From Chrysophaeum taylorii (taxonomy: Eukaryota; Sar; Pelagophyceae; Pelagomonadales; Pelagomonadaceae): a DNA stretch of 64,000 nucleotides. Each line of letters opens with the position of its first letter. The stretch's first letter is position 1. A model generated the notes under the pieces. It saw only the letters and a list, made by a program, of their open reading frames with translations, was not told the DNA's origin and did not search any database. The translations under genes were made by a program, and so were the position numbers. Below, one piece after another: positions 44,719-56,243 of this stretch. The stretch spans positions 62,001 through 126,000 of the forward strand of contig JAQMWT010000268.1 in the NCBI GenBank assembly GCA_029834535.1, given 5' to 3'.

Positions 44719-45584
44719 GATCCGTTAACGGACGGCTGCGTCAGCTTAACGGACAGCATCCAATTTGTTCTCTCCGATTCTCAAAACTATTTGGCTCCCG
44801 ATAAACTATTACACGACTTTCGAAAAAGTAACTATTACAGCACCACTCCCTGATAAACTATTACGTAACTCCCACAAAACGACTATATACTTCGCCGACG
44901 AACACGCACGTAAGGGTATCGACTCCCACAAAACGACTATATACTTAGCCAACGGACACGCACCTAAAGTACTGACTCCCACAAGACAACTATATACTTA
45001 GCGAACGGACACGCACCTAAAGCACTCACTCCCACAAAACGCCGACGAACACGCACGTAAGGGTATCGACTCCCACAAAACGACTATATACTTCCCCGAC
45101 GAACACGCACCTAAAGTACTGACTCCCACAAGACAACTATATACTTAGCGAACGGACACGCATCTAAAGTACTCACTCCCACAAAACAACTATATACTTC
45201 GCCGACGAACACGCACGTAAAGGTATCGACTCCCACAAAACAACTATATACTTCGCCGACGAACACGCACCTAAAGGTATCGACTCCCACAAAACAACTA
45301 TATACTTCGCCGACGAACACGCACGTAAAGGTATCGACTCCCACAAAACGACTATATACTTAGCCAACGGACACGCACCTAAAGGTATCGACTCCCACAA
45401 AACAACTATATACTTTGCCAACGGACACGCACCTAAAGTACTCACTCCCACAAAGCAACTATATACTTCGCCAACGGACACGCACCTAAAGTACTGACTC
45501 CCACAAACCGACTATATACTTAGCGAACGGACACGTAGGGTACTGCGGCCCCAGAATTACTATTCGCCAAACGGCCTACAGTAG
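44719..45584 (-). repeat. Right inverted repeat, built of about twelve 54-bp units
   Basis: Inverse of the left repeat: GATCCGTTAACGGAC, the unique inner part, then ACTCCCAC and CTATATACTT units to the terminus CCTACAGTAG at 45,584. It is 93 bp longer than the left repeat owing to unit-number change, with one partial unit near 45,035. The similarity of the two arrays despite being tandem repeats implies recent origin or gene conversion. Confidence 0.9.
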
Positions 45585-45596
45585 AAACGATATAAT

Positions 45597-45922
45597 AACT
45601 AACTTAACTAACTTCAGACCTCTCCCGAGCATGGGAGCCAGGCCGGACCGGCAGGAGCCGGTGCGGAATCACAGAGGAAAATCACGCAGTTGGGGCAGGG
45701 CGACGGACGAGGACGGACTTGTTGATGGTGGACCGCCACTGCGCGCGGTCTTGTGCGAGGTTGTGCAAAAGCGTCGCAGGCCGCGGACGTGTTGGTCCAC
45801 GAACAATCGACCTGTCCGTCGCGTTCTGCCCAACCGAGCGAACCCCATCCCAGCGCGGACTTTCCGGGTGCTAACCGGCCAGCCCGGGAGGCGAGCAGGC
45901 ACCGTCTCACTCCGGGACATAT
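45597..45922 (-). mobile_element. LINE family A, 5'-truncated, just outside the TIR element
   Basis: Flanked by AAACGATATAAT at 45,585-45,596 and 45,923-45,934, a perfect 12-bp target duplication whose left copy begins exactly at the TIR element's last base. The copy is in reverse orientation with the (CTAA)n tail first. It breaks off at CACTCCGGGAC, so it lacks the ACCCTAACCCT head. Confidence 0.85.
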
Positions 45923-45999
45923 AAACGATATAATATCAAAATAATATCGATATAAAACGAAATTATATTTTGGCCCGTTATAAAAAACGTTTCAAGCTG

Positions 46000-46268
46000 T
46001 GAGGAAGCTATGACACTTACCCCTGCACCACGTATCCAGTATCCATACGTCTTTAAATGTCGACTGCTAAGAGGGGGGGGTGTGTGTGGGGAGCATGAAG
46101 GATGTGGGTGGGTTTGTGGGGTATGAGGGATGTGCCTGACGGGCGGAGATAAGTACGCGGGACCTAGTCGGGGTCATCGCCGAGGCGTGGGGCAGGCGAA
46201 GAGAGGACGGGCCCCGCCCATACGTCTTTCTCTTATCGCTAGTCTAACGCCTCATTCCATTCGTAACA
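46000..46268 (+). repeat. Copia 5' LTR, with a family C piece inside
   Basis: TGAGGAAGCTATGACAC ... CATTCGTAACA. Without the inserted 164-bp piece and its 11-bp duplication it is 94 bp and equals the 3' LTR at 51,392-51,485. Confidence 0.9.
46055..46218 (-). mobile_element. Family C piece inserted in the Copia LTR
   Basis: AAATGTCGACTGCTAAGAGG ... GGGCCCCGCC, identical in layout to the tail side of the family C units at 29-31 kb. It is flanked by CATACGTCTTT at 46,044-46,054 and 46,219-46,229. The 3' LTR has a single CATACGTCTTT with no insert, so this is a proven insertion with an 11-bp target duplication. It shows that family C is mobile and active after the Copia insertion. Confidence 0.9.
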
Positions 46269-49200
46269 TGGTACCAGGTGTCGTCGGCGGTCGAACGACT
46301 GCTTGACTTCACGGATAACGGCGACTCCTCCTCGGCTTCAGTTCATTGCTACGTGTTCGGTTCATTATCGTTTATCATGTCCTCGATCGAAATTAAGGAT
46401 AGCAAGCTTTCGCACAAACTTGATGCCTTCAGCGGTGCGCGACATCTTTTCCACCACTGGCCACGTCGTCTCGCGAACATGATCATCTCTACCGGCGATC
46501 ACATTATCTCGACCAACGATCCTTGGACTAGCATCTCAGCATCTCGCTGCTCTGAAGAAGACTTTCGCGTCAAGCAACAACGTTGATATCTATGACAACC
46601 GGGACATGAACTTCACGCGAACAACATGCCAACCGCGACATGAACTTCACGCGACTTTACAAGCGCATTACCGATGTCTACATGGGCCGTGGGGATCGCG
46701 TAGCGAACTTCCTTAACAAGTTCATCACTGGTGTTCAAGTTGCTCGGCATCATCAAGATTCCCCTGACGCACATGCATTGCAATTGCTTCAGACGAAAAT
46801 CCCCGACTCGCTCTTGTCTAAGGATCTCATTGCACTTGATCCTAAACTGCGCACATATGATGGTTTCGTTGATCGCCTCCACAGTAAAGTTTTTGATTAT
46901 CTTCAGACCAAGTCTGCGCATGTCCATGCCACGTTCCGTGAAAGTCCCCGTCATCGTGAACGTTCTAACTTTTGCGGTCGTCATCCTTCTGATAAGTACT
47001 TTCATCGCTTCAATGCTTTGCGCTCTCAACAACGTTCTAGCCCACGCCCCCCCTTTTCGATCATCATTTCGTAACCCACCTTCATCTTCACGTGGTTTCC
47101 ATCGCAAGCGCCCACGCCATACTGATCTTTGTCACTTTTGTGGTATTCCTGGCCATCACCAGAAAGATTGTCATAAGCGCCAGCGCTATTTGCTCTCACA
47201 AGCCACCGCCCGCCCTCGGCTTCAACACCAATACCCACGTCGGTCAAATTCCCAATACCCATCTCGGTCCAATCCCCAATACCCACCTAGGCCCCATCCA
47301 CCCTTCTACCAACACCATCTTTCCGCCCCCATTCCACCCTTGCCTCCATCTCAATCCTCTCCGCCGCTCCTTGCGCTGCCACCCTCCACCACACGCTCTG
47401 TCCCGCCTTCCACCGCTGTCACCCTTCCTGACCCATCCCTTTCTGCACCTACCTACCCCTCTTACAATTTCCATCTTCTTTCCATCTCTCCCTCCATTCA
47501 CCAAGTCCTTTACTCCACCAATGCCCTTACCGCTTTGCTCACCGCTCGTGAGCGCGACTACCTTCACAGCACCAACCTTCGTCTCGTTGTCTATGATACC
47601 GGCGCCAACGTCAACCTTTTTAACTCTCCCGCTGGTTTCACTGACCTTGACAACAGTCAACAGCATTCCATCACTTCTGCTATCGGCACTGGCTCTGTTT
47701 CTTGTTCTGGCACTGCTCACTTAACGTTCCCTTCAATTGGTCCTCTTGACAATCGTGGTCTTCCTTCTCCTGCACCCACTCTTTCCGCCCCTCATGGTAT
47801 ACATGTCGCGTTCCCGCATACCCTCATCTCTCCTGGCCTTGGTGACAAACGGATTCTTTCGGATCATGCCCTTGAACAAGTTGGTTACGATTGCCACACC
47901 ATTCAGGCCGTTGGCCCTGCTTATCCGCAACGTATTTTACGTCACCGCCAAACGCATTACATTATTCCCCTGCTTCGTCGCTGTGGTCTTCTTTTGATCG
48001 TCTGTTGGATCGGCAATACGACCGCTGCGCCCTACGCGGACTACGTTTCGCCTTTTGTGGCATTTTCTTCTTGCCCCCGTGTCAATGACCCTTGTGCGTT
48101 TCCCGCTGTGTCTCAACGCACTCAACTTACCTTCGACCTTTGGCATGCTCGTCTTGGTCATTATAGTCCTCCCTATCTTCGGCGTTTGTCTTCTCTTGCT
48201 GTTGGCGCACCGTTTTTCCCGAGCTCCGCGTCGCTTTCTTTTTGTCCTGCTTGTGCTCTCGGTAAAATGCACGCTGCGCGTGTTGGCCAACGTAAAGCTC
48301 ATGCTTCCGCTTCCACTTCGCCTCCTTCCTCCGAGCCTTTGTCTCGTCCACGTGCCGTTGCGCCCTACCTTATTATCCACGCCGATCTCATGTTTGCCGG
48401 CGTCCCATCCTTCATATATCAAGATCGCGCGATCCTCACGTTTGTCGATGATCATACGCGCCGCCGCACGCGTTACTTTGCTCCACGACACGATGCCCTT
48501 ACGAACGCTCGTCAACTCGAACTTTTTCTGTCTACCGTGGTTCGCCCATTCGGATATCGCATTGCCCTCATCTACACCGATCGTGACCGCTCTCTTATGG
48601 GCCAATTCGAAACCTTCTGTCTGGGCAACAATATTTGCCCTTAAGCGCGCTCCGGCGGCACAGTCCAAAACTTCACAGGCGCACGCTTTTTCCGGTGTTG
48701 TGGAACGCTCTCATCGCGCAACCGCTGATATTACTCGCACTCTTTTGGTACATGCGCACCGTCCACCTGATTTTTGGCGTTGGGCCATGGAAACGGCTGA
48801 CTTCATCTCTGAGCGTATGCCAAATGCCTCTAATCCTGGATATATGACGCCATACGAAATGCTACATGAAACTTTACCGCGTGTCGATTTTCTTCGTGTT
48901 TGGGGCTGTCCTGCTGCAATTCTTACTGGCGACAAATGGCCTACCAAAGCTATAACCGGTATCTTCATTGGGTATCCCTCTGCAGGCCCTGGATATCGCA
49001 TATTGCTTCAACGCCCCACAGGTCCTGTCATCCACACCTCGATTGATGTTGTTTTTGACGAAAATTTCGCTCTGCGTAAGTCACTGTCCACTCAACCCCT
49101 TCCTCCGTCTCTAGTGGATTCTCGTTTTCCTGACTTGTTTTATCACGTCCCTCGTTTATCTTCGGCCGTGGGCCCCATGTCTTCTGTTTTTGATGCTCCG

Positions 49201-51391
49201 GAGCCGGCCTTATCGGGACTGATCATCCCTGAAACAACTCAACCGTCACTGAATACACTGTTACCGGACAATACGAAACGTGCACCATTACGTCGTGCCA
49301 AACGGGGCCGACCGCGCAAAGTCGACCAACGCGCGTTACAACAACCAACAAACTTTTATACGGGCCATTCTGTTTCATCCTGTCACAATGTCGATACGGG
49401 CCATTCTGTTTCCTCCTGTCACGATGTTGATTCTGTTTCCTCTGTCGCTTCTGTTTCCTCCTGTAACTCTTTGTATGTCTCTTCTGTTAGCTTTCGTTTG
49501 TTAGTTCATTATGTCTTCCTTCCCCTTTGTTTAGCTAACACCCTTGTTGATCCCTATGCACACGTTTATTACTCTGCTTCCGAAGAAATGTCTCAGTATT
49601 CAGACCTTGACGAAACTACTATTACTTCCACCCATTTACGTGAAGCTTTAGCTCCGACCAATCCTGAGCGTCCTGGCTGGTTGCAAGCCATCGCTAAAGA
49701 ATACAGCTCTCTTGGTCTGCTTGGTTGCTGGGATGTTATTCGCCTTCCTTCGACTTTTTCTGGCAACATTTGTACCCTCAAGTGGATCCTCCGCAAGAAG
49801 TATGACTCTGGCCGCTTCAAATCGTACAAGGCTCGCCTAGTCGTCCGCGGTTACACCCAGGTTCACGGCATTGATTATCATGACACCTACTCACGGGTTG
49901 CCAACATCGCCACGATCCGTTTCTTTCTAACCTTTGTCGCTGTTCATGACTGGGATTTGCACAAGTTGGATGTCAGCTCCGCTTTTATTCAAGCTCCCAA
50001 TGACGAAGACATCAGTGTCTGGCCACCCGAAGGCTATGCTCCTCGCCAACCCACGGATGGTTCCAAAATCGTTTACAAGCTCCGCCGCTCTTGGTATGGG
50101 TGCAAACAAGCTTGTCGCAATTGGTGGCTTTATTTGGAACGCTTCCTTCTCAATGATTGTGGCTTCGTCCGCGGATCTGGTGACACTTGCCACTACAAGC
50201 TCGTGCTCAATTCTACCGCTGTGCTCCGTCTCGTTTTAGTCTTTGATGATCTTCTTGTGGCGCACCCTCGTCATTGCATTGGCCATTACCAAGCCTTTTT
50301 CCCCCGTTTCCGCGCTTTCACTGACGTCAATGAACTTGATCTCACCTCTTACGTTGGTCTTCGCATTACGCGTGATCGCCCTCGGAGAACCCTCACTCTT
50401 GACCAATCCCATGCTATCCGTGAAATCCTTACCGAACATCGCTTCATCAACAGTAAACCCGAACTCACTCCCGCTCCCAAAGGTCTTCATCTTTCTGCGG
50501 CTGATTGTCCTACTCCTGGTTCTCCAGATCACATTTTCATGGCACGCATCCCTTTTCGCCGTATTGTTGGCTGTGTCCTCTTCATCTCCATCATGACTCG
50601 CCCTGATATCACTTGGTTCGTCAATCAGTGTGCGGGTTTTTCCCACTATCCTGGTAAACCCCACTGGCACGCTTTATCCCACACTCTGCGTTATCTCAAC
50701 GGTTCTCAGGATCTTGCCCTTATTCTTGGTCGCGATTCTACCCTTCGTCTCTGTTGTTATTCCGACTCCAGCTGGGCCGACGACCCTGATGACCGCCACT
50801 CGACAACTGGTTTTTGTTTTCTCCTTGCTGGCTCTATGATAGCCTACTGCTCCCGCTCGCAGTACTTACTTGCCCGCTCTTCTCTTGAAGCTGAATTGCT
50901 CGCTCTTTACGCTGCTCCTGCTGAGCTCTCTTGGCTTCTCAAACTTTTTGATGACTTTGATCTCCCTCGTCACACGGTCCCAATGTATGTTGATAATAGC
51001 ACGACCGTCACCCAAGTCCGTCTCCAATGTCTCACACGGCGCACCCGCCATATTGACATTCGCTTTTACAGTACCGCCGAATATCATCGCAACCACATCA
51101 TTGATCTCAAACACATACCCCGCCTTCACAATCTTAGCGACATTTTCACCCGCAGTACGGAAGCTCCTTCCTTCCTCCGGCTTCGTGCTCTTTACCTCAC
51201 TTCGTGATCTTCGCCCTGATCTCTGTTGTTTTTCTTTCTTGCCACAATGCCTCTATGACGTCTCCTCAAAGCTTCTCCTCTGTGAGCGTCTCACTTACCC
51301 TTTCTTTTTTTCCTTTTTCTTTCTTTTTCCAGCACCTATATGAGGACCTCACTTACCTCTTTTCCCTTTTCTTTCTTTTCCAGCACCTGCG

Positions 51392-51485
51392 TGAGGAAGC
51401 TATGACACTTACCCCTGCACCACGTATCCAGTATCCATACGTCTTTCTCTTATCGCTAGTCTAACGCCTCATTCCATTCGTAACA
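51392..51485 (+). repeat. Copia 3' LTR
   Basis: 94 bp, TG...CA, preceded by a pyrimidine-rich tract with two CAGCACCT words (51,330-51,390). It serves as the empty-site reference for the insertion in the 5' LTR. Confidence 0.9.
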
Positions 51486-51492
51486 CAAGCTG

Positions 51493-54400
51493 TTCAATAT
51501 ACAGAGCACCCTGCTTTAGATGACGAGGGGAAGCTGATGATGAAGCATCTAATCTCGTATTCGTGGGCAATTCCCGATGATGTGATGAGACCTGCTGATT
51601 TTCACCTGAAGTGACGCTCCGGTTCAAAGAAGAGAAACCGACTCCCGTCAAACTCTCGCCATATCGGTTGTCGAAAGAAAAGATTGAATGTTTGCGGATG
51701 CAGATTGAAGAATGGGCCCGAGACGGAGTTATTCGTCCTGCGAATTCTCCATGGGGTTTCCCTATTTTGATGTTGCCTAAGAAAGGTGCTGAGCCTGGCA
51801 CTTCCAATGCTTACAGGGCAGCTGTCGACCTACGGCGCCTCAACGCATTGCTCAAGGATGATAGCTGGCCGAGTGTGAGCATGGCTGACGCGTTGATGTT
51901 TCTCATCGATAAGTTCCGTCGTTCCAGTTTGGATATTCGTTGGGGCTATCACAATTTACGATTGTCGCTAGATGCACAAGATGTGGTCACCTTCACTAGT
52001 CCTCTGGGAGCGTTTAGCTACATGCGTCTACCTTTGGGAGTCAAACCAGCCGGAAGTTTGTTCCGTAAGCAGCTGAACACTGACTTGTCGAAATGGCTAT
52101 ATCGTGATCAAGTGGCATATATCGACGATATTCTCGCGGGTCACACAGATACAAAGAATCACTTGCAGTGCCTTGTGCAAGTTATTCCCCATCTCGCCTT
52201 GAAAGGGCACAGCGCCAAGATCAAGAAGATCCATTTTATGCGAGAAGTCATTGAGTATTTGGGTCATTTATCCACCCCGAAGAGACTTCTTCCATCACCA
52301 AGGTCTTTAGAAGCCATCAGACACATGCCAGTTCCTGGCACTTTGTCGGATGCTGACCCTAAGAAGCAAGTGCGGTCTTTCCTTGGAATGGGGAGTTCTT
52401 GCCGGCGTTATGTAAGGAATTTTGCGAAAGTTGCAGAGCCATTAAGACAACTGACGTTGCCGGACGTGAAATTCAAGTGGACGATAGAGTGTCAGGAAGC
52501 TTGGGATACCATCATCGAGGCTATTGTCACTTCGAAGGGTGTCTACCATCCTGATTACTCGTTGCCTTTCTACATTCGAACTGATGCTTCCGCGCATGGG
52601 TTGGGTGCTTACCTATTTCAAAAGGTACCAGTCGTTGCCGACGATGGAAGAGAAAGAATAGAAGAGAGAGTTATTGAGTACTGGAGTCGAACCGTGCCTA
52701 AGTCGATGAGGAAGTATGATCCTCGGCGCTTGGAACTCCTCGCAGTAATCTCCGCTCTTGAAAATTTCCGCTTTTATATCGAAGGTCATCAGACGAAATT
52801 AGAGACGGATCATCGTAATTTAACGTTTCTTCGGGATTCGAATCATACGTCTGGACAGTTAGCACGATGGACTATGCGGCTTGCTGCGTTCGACCGGGAG
52901 CTCGGATACAAGCCTGGAAATTCCCCTGGCATGCGCATCCCGGATTGTCTGTCGCGCAGCACTATCGACAAGTTGATCGAGAAAGACGAAGACGGGGAAC
53001 CAATCACCGAAGCTTATTTGATCTTCCAAGAAACCCCCACCGATGTACCTGACACAGCCTGTTTAACCTTCTCTTCGGTGACGATGCCTATACCGACGGA
53101 CAGCGGACCCACCGCAGCTATGGCAGCAGTTAGTACGCGACAGAATGTACAACCGCCTCAATTCTCGTACGAGTCTGAGCCAGTTGACTCCGTCGAACGT
53201 CTTCCTTTTGCGGATCAAGCTGAGGATACGATCACTCTCGATGAGATAGCGAAAGAACAAGCTGAAGATGACACATGCAAGCGCTAACTAACTAACTAAC
53301 TAACTAACTTCAGACCTCTCCCGAGCATGGGAGCCAGGCCGGACAGGCAGGAGCCGATCCGGAATCACAGAGGAAAATCACGCAGTTGGGGCTGAGGCGA
53401 GGGACGAGGACTCGTTGATGACGGACCGCCACTGCGCGCGGTCTTGTGCGAAGTCGTGCAAAAGCGTCGCAGGCCGCACACGTGTTGGTGCACGAACAAT
53501 CGACCTGTCCGTCGCGTTCTGCCCAACCGAGCAAACCCCATCCCAGCGCGGACTATCCGGGTGCTAACCGGCCAGCCCGGGAGACGAGCAGGCACCGTCT
53601 CACTCCGGGACGGCCGGGGCCGCCGCAGGGAGCAAGCGTGTTAGGCGCCGTCCTCCATCGCAACCAACGGTTAGCGATCTCAGGGTTAGGGTTGCAAGCG
53701 CATCAGACGAAATCTCGATTCTGAACAGAAAGATCAAGACGAGCAGTCATCCGTACCGTATGAAGTTGATAACAACGTGCTGTATAAGGTCGATGATTCG
53801 GATTCTCAACGTCTAATTGTGGTCCCTGAGTCGATGCGAAAGCGTGTAGTCGCCATGCATCACCGAGGATCGTTCGGAGGCCATGTAGGACGAGACTCCA
53901 CAGCGAATCAAATCTTAGAACGGTATTGGTGGCCAAACGTCTCATCATCAGTTAATGAGCTCGTCAATGCCTTCATTATTTGCCAGAAGATTCGATCCAC
54001 CTTGCCTAAGCGTCATGGCTTGCTCTGTCAACCGAGTCGCGTCGGAGATTGCTATGTCCTAGGTATGGATCTGATTGGGCCTCTGCGAGGCGCTGACCTG
54101 TACACGTACATACTCGCGATGTACGATGCAGCATCACATTTCTTGAAATTACCTCTGATTAATACTAAACATGATTATTCAATTTTGAGCGCGCTTGTGG
54201 ACAAGATTTTACTTGAGGGGTGTCTCCCACGGTGCATAGTCACGAATAATGGAAATGAGTTCGCGAACAGGTTATTTCGCACGTTTGTTCGTCAATTCAA
54301 CGCACGTTATCGTACTGCCCTTCCGTATCACCCTCAGAGTAACCACACTGAACGTGTCACCCGATTTATCAAAGCCTTCTTGCGAGCTGCGATCGATGAA

Positions 54401-55560
54401 CAGCGTCAGCCAGATTGGTCGAATTTCCTCCCATATGTGGCATTCATGTACAATAGGATGTACATTCCGGGAACGAAGATTTCACCTTTCATGATGCGTA
54501 CTGGCAAGCAACCCCTGTTACCACCCGATTACAATCTTTTGAGTGAACAGCGTGATCTACCGCAATCACGTCATCAGATTTTGGTGGACTTTAAGAACAA
54601 GTTTGAATTTTATAGTCGACTCGTTACACGAGCTCACCGCAAAGCACAGGAGAGCCAAAAACTCAACTATGATGCCCACCAAATTGACCTCCAGTTTTCC
54701 GCAGGTGATTATGTTCTGCGTTTCGTGCCTTAGACGCGCCACAAGCTACGTCCCATTTGGCGCGGGCCTTACATAGTTACCAGAAAGATCTCTCCGATCG
54801 TTTACGAAATTCAGGACGTCAACGACGATGATGCTGACTCGGTTGTAGTATCTGTACAACAGATTGTGCTTTTGAAAGTGCCAACCATCGACACTTCTTC
54901 AGCCCCTCTGCATTTACCTTCAGTCCGCGACCGTTTCAAACATGGCAAGTTCGTGATTTTCAGGGTTAAAGGACGATCCAACGCGCGGAAGAAGCGTATC
55001 TACGTTGCCGAAGTCTATGAAGAATATGATCATGACAATGATACAGTTGCGCTTCACTACTATACCGATTTGGGACCGCGCGATGATCCTCGTGTTTTTG
55101 ATCCTACTAAGCCTCTGGCTGAGCGACGTTTAAGACCAGAATACAAGGACCCTGATGGAGGTAGCTTCACACGCCTACGACCAAACATGGAGGGCTGTGA
55201 ACCCTGTGTGACTGATTTTCGCCCGGATGAAATCGACGTCCTCGTCAGTAACTTCGGCCTCCACAGCAACAAAGTTCCTGCTGATGTAGCTGACCGAGCT
55301 TATCGTACCATTCGTGAGCGTGACCTTCGTCGCCCTTGAAGTCGAGGACGACTTCATCTCAAGTAGGGGGCTCCTGTGGCAGTAACGCCCATCCCCCCAC
55401 TTGCCTGCCTGCCACTTGACTTACCCTGATTGTTGCCGTGGTACTGACCTTGCAATTATAGGGGGGGTGTCCCCTTGAGACCCTCACCTGCGCTTCCACT
55501 GAACCCAATGTACCAGACATTTGTACTGCTTTCTTGCTGTCTGGTCCCTGCCGCCCTGCC
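51493..55560 (+). mobile_element. Ty3/Gypsy retrotransposon, 5' part missing
   Basis: Parts in order: reverse transcriptase (51.6-52.3 kb; LPLGVKPAGSLFRKQL, VAYIDDILAGHTD), RNase H (FYIRTDASAHGLGAYLFQ, LETDHRNLTFLRD), a LINE-A insertion, then integrase (53.8-54.7 kb; zinc-binding HHRGSFGGHVGRDST, ALPYHPQSNHTERV). A C-terminal region at 54.87-55.34 kb (FVIFRVKGRSNARKKRIYVA) may be a chromatin-binding tail. A purine tract AAGTAGGGGGCT and TGTGGCAGTAACGCCC at about 55,362-55,390 probably mark the start of the 3' LTR; its end is not found. Gag and protease are not present in the window. It is broken a few times besides the LINE insertion, and is older than the Copia next to it. Confidence 0.85.
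53285..53692 (-). mobile_element. LINE family A, long form, inside the Gypsy element, 9-bp target duplication
   Basis: Flanked by TGCAAGCGC at 53,276-53,284 and 53,693-53,701. It is in reverse orientation: (TAAC)n tail first, then the body, ending at the head AGGGTTAGGGT (inverse ACCCTAACCCT). The length of about 408 bp and the head match the copy at 40,118-40,512. Confidence 0.9.
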
Positions 55561-55639
55561 AGTTCCCGTGCTCGCCGCCCGCTACTGCTCAAGCCTCGAA
55601 CTCTTAGTTTCATTCGCGTTTTGGGGCGAAGGAGGGGTC

Positions 55640-55960
55640 GTGACTTGAGTGGGGTATTTCTTCCATTAGATGATGTGAACGACCTCGGTGTCTTCATATT
55701 CTTCTTCCTCAACATCCATCTCGGGAGAGTCATCGGGGATGGTGCTCTCGGTGTTTTCGAACTCGCTCTTGGCGAGGTCGCTGTACTTGATCCGGGCCAC
55801 CTCCATTAAAAATTCTTGTTCATGCGCAGCAGGGCAACTTTGTCCGTCTCACCTGCGATGAGCAAGGTGTTTCCCTCGGTCAGTACGAGATTTCCCGCGC
55901 TCAAGCAGCGCTCACAGAAGCTCTGGGCGCTATGGGTACAAATCGAAACCCTTGAGCCTC
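55640..55960 (-). mobile_element. hAT transposase C-terminal fragment
   Basis: The minus strand gives QSFCERCLSAGNLVLTEGN, then TDKVALLRMNKNF. It matches the dimerisation region of hAT transposases (SERVFSxAGxxxTxxRxxL, then KxVxLxxN). An acidic tail (DVEEEEYEDTEVVHII) follows. No ends are found. Confidence 0.6.
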
Positions 55961-56180
55961 ATCGACATCATCCTCCGCCTCTAAGTACTGCGGCTCCACA
56001 TACACGTAGACGAGGTACAGGGCAAGCGTCAGACCGTCAGATTTCAGGCCTCGGTGAAGTGAATGTGAAGTGAATACTAGTTGATAAAATCAAAGTGAAG
56101 TGAATGTGAATGTGAATGTGAAGTGATGTGAATTAGTGAAGTGAGCAAGTGATTGCTTAGTGAATGTGCAACGCTGAATT

Positions 56181-56243
56181 CTTGTCTTGTCTTGTCTTGT
56201 CTTGTCTTGTCTTGTCTTGTCTTGTCTTGTCTTGTCTTGTCTT
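56181..56243. repeat. (CTTGT)n microsatellite
   Basis: Twelve perfect CTTGT units in a row. It is open in several frames but not coding. Confidence 0.95.

Larger units (their letters stand above)
39313..45584 (+). mobile_element. DNA transposon with minisatellite inverted repeats and an integrase-core gene
   Basis: A 6,272-bp element begins CTACTGTAGGCCGTTTGG and ends with its exact inverse. Its inverted repeats are 773 bp (39,313-40,085) and 866 bp (44,719-45,584), both made of a short unique outer part, a 54-bp minisatellite, and a unique inner part ending GTTAACGGATC. The flanks read AAACGAAA before and AAACGATA after, a possible 8-bp target duplication with one mismatch (only AAA is certain). 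Inside is the spliced DDE/integrase-core gene at 41,771-43,155 and little else recognisable. LINE-A copies have inserted at both inner edges and just outside the right end, so the element predates them. I cannot match it to a named superfamily. It is too small for, and lacks the genes of, a Polinton. Confidence 0.75.
46000..51485 (+). mobile_element. Ty1/Copia retrotransposon, nearly whole
   Basis: Bounded by CAAGCTG on both sides (45,993-45,999 and 51,486-51,492). The LTRs are 94 bp, TG...CA, and identical apart from an insertion in the left one. The primer-binding site TGGTACCAGG follows the left LTR directly. Parts in order: gag (46.4-47.1 kb) with zinc knuckle CHFCGIPGHHQKDCHK, protease (VVYDTGANVNLF), pre-integrase and integrase (DLWHARLGHYSP, then IIHADLMFAG), reverse transcriptase (KLDVSSAFIQA, VFDDLLV) and RNase H (SDSSWADDPDDRHSTTG) ending at 51,207. 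It looks near whole with only a few breaks. Identical LTRs mark it as young. Confidence 0.9.

Noticed and set aside
39313-45584. Polinton or other virus-like element
   Set aside because: Too short, with no polymerase, capsid or packaging gene visible; only an integrase-core gene.
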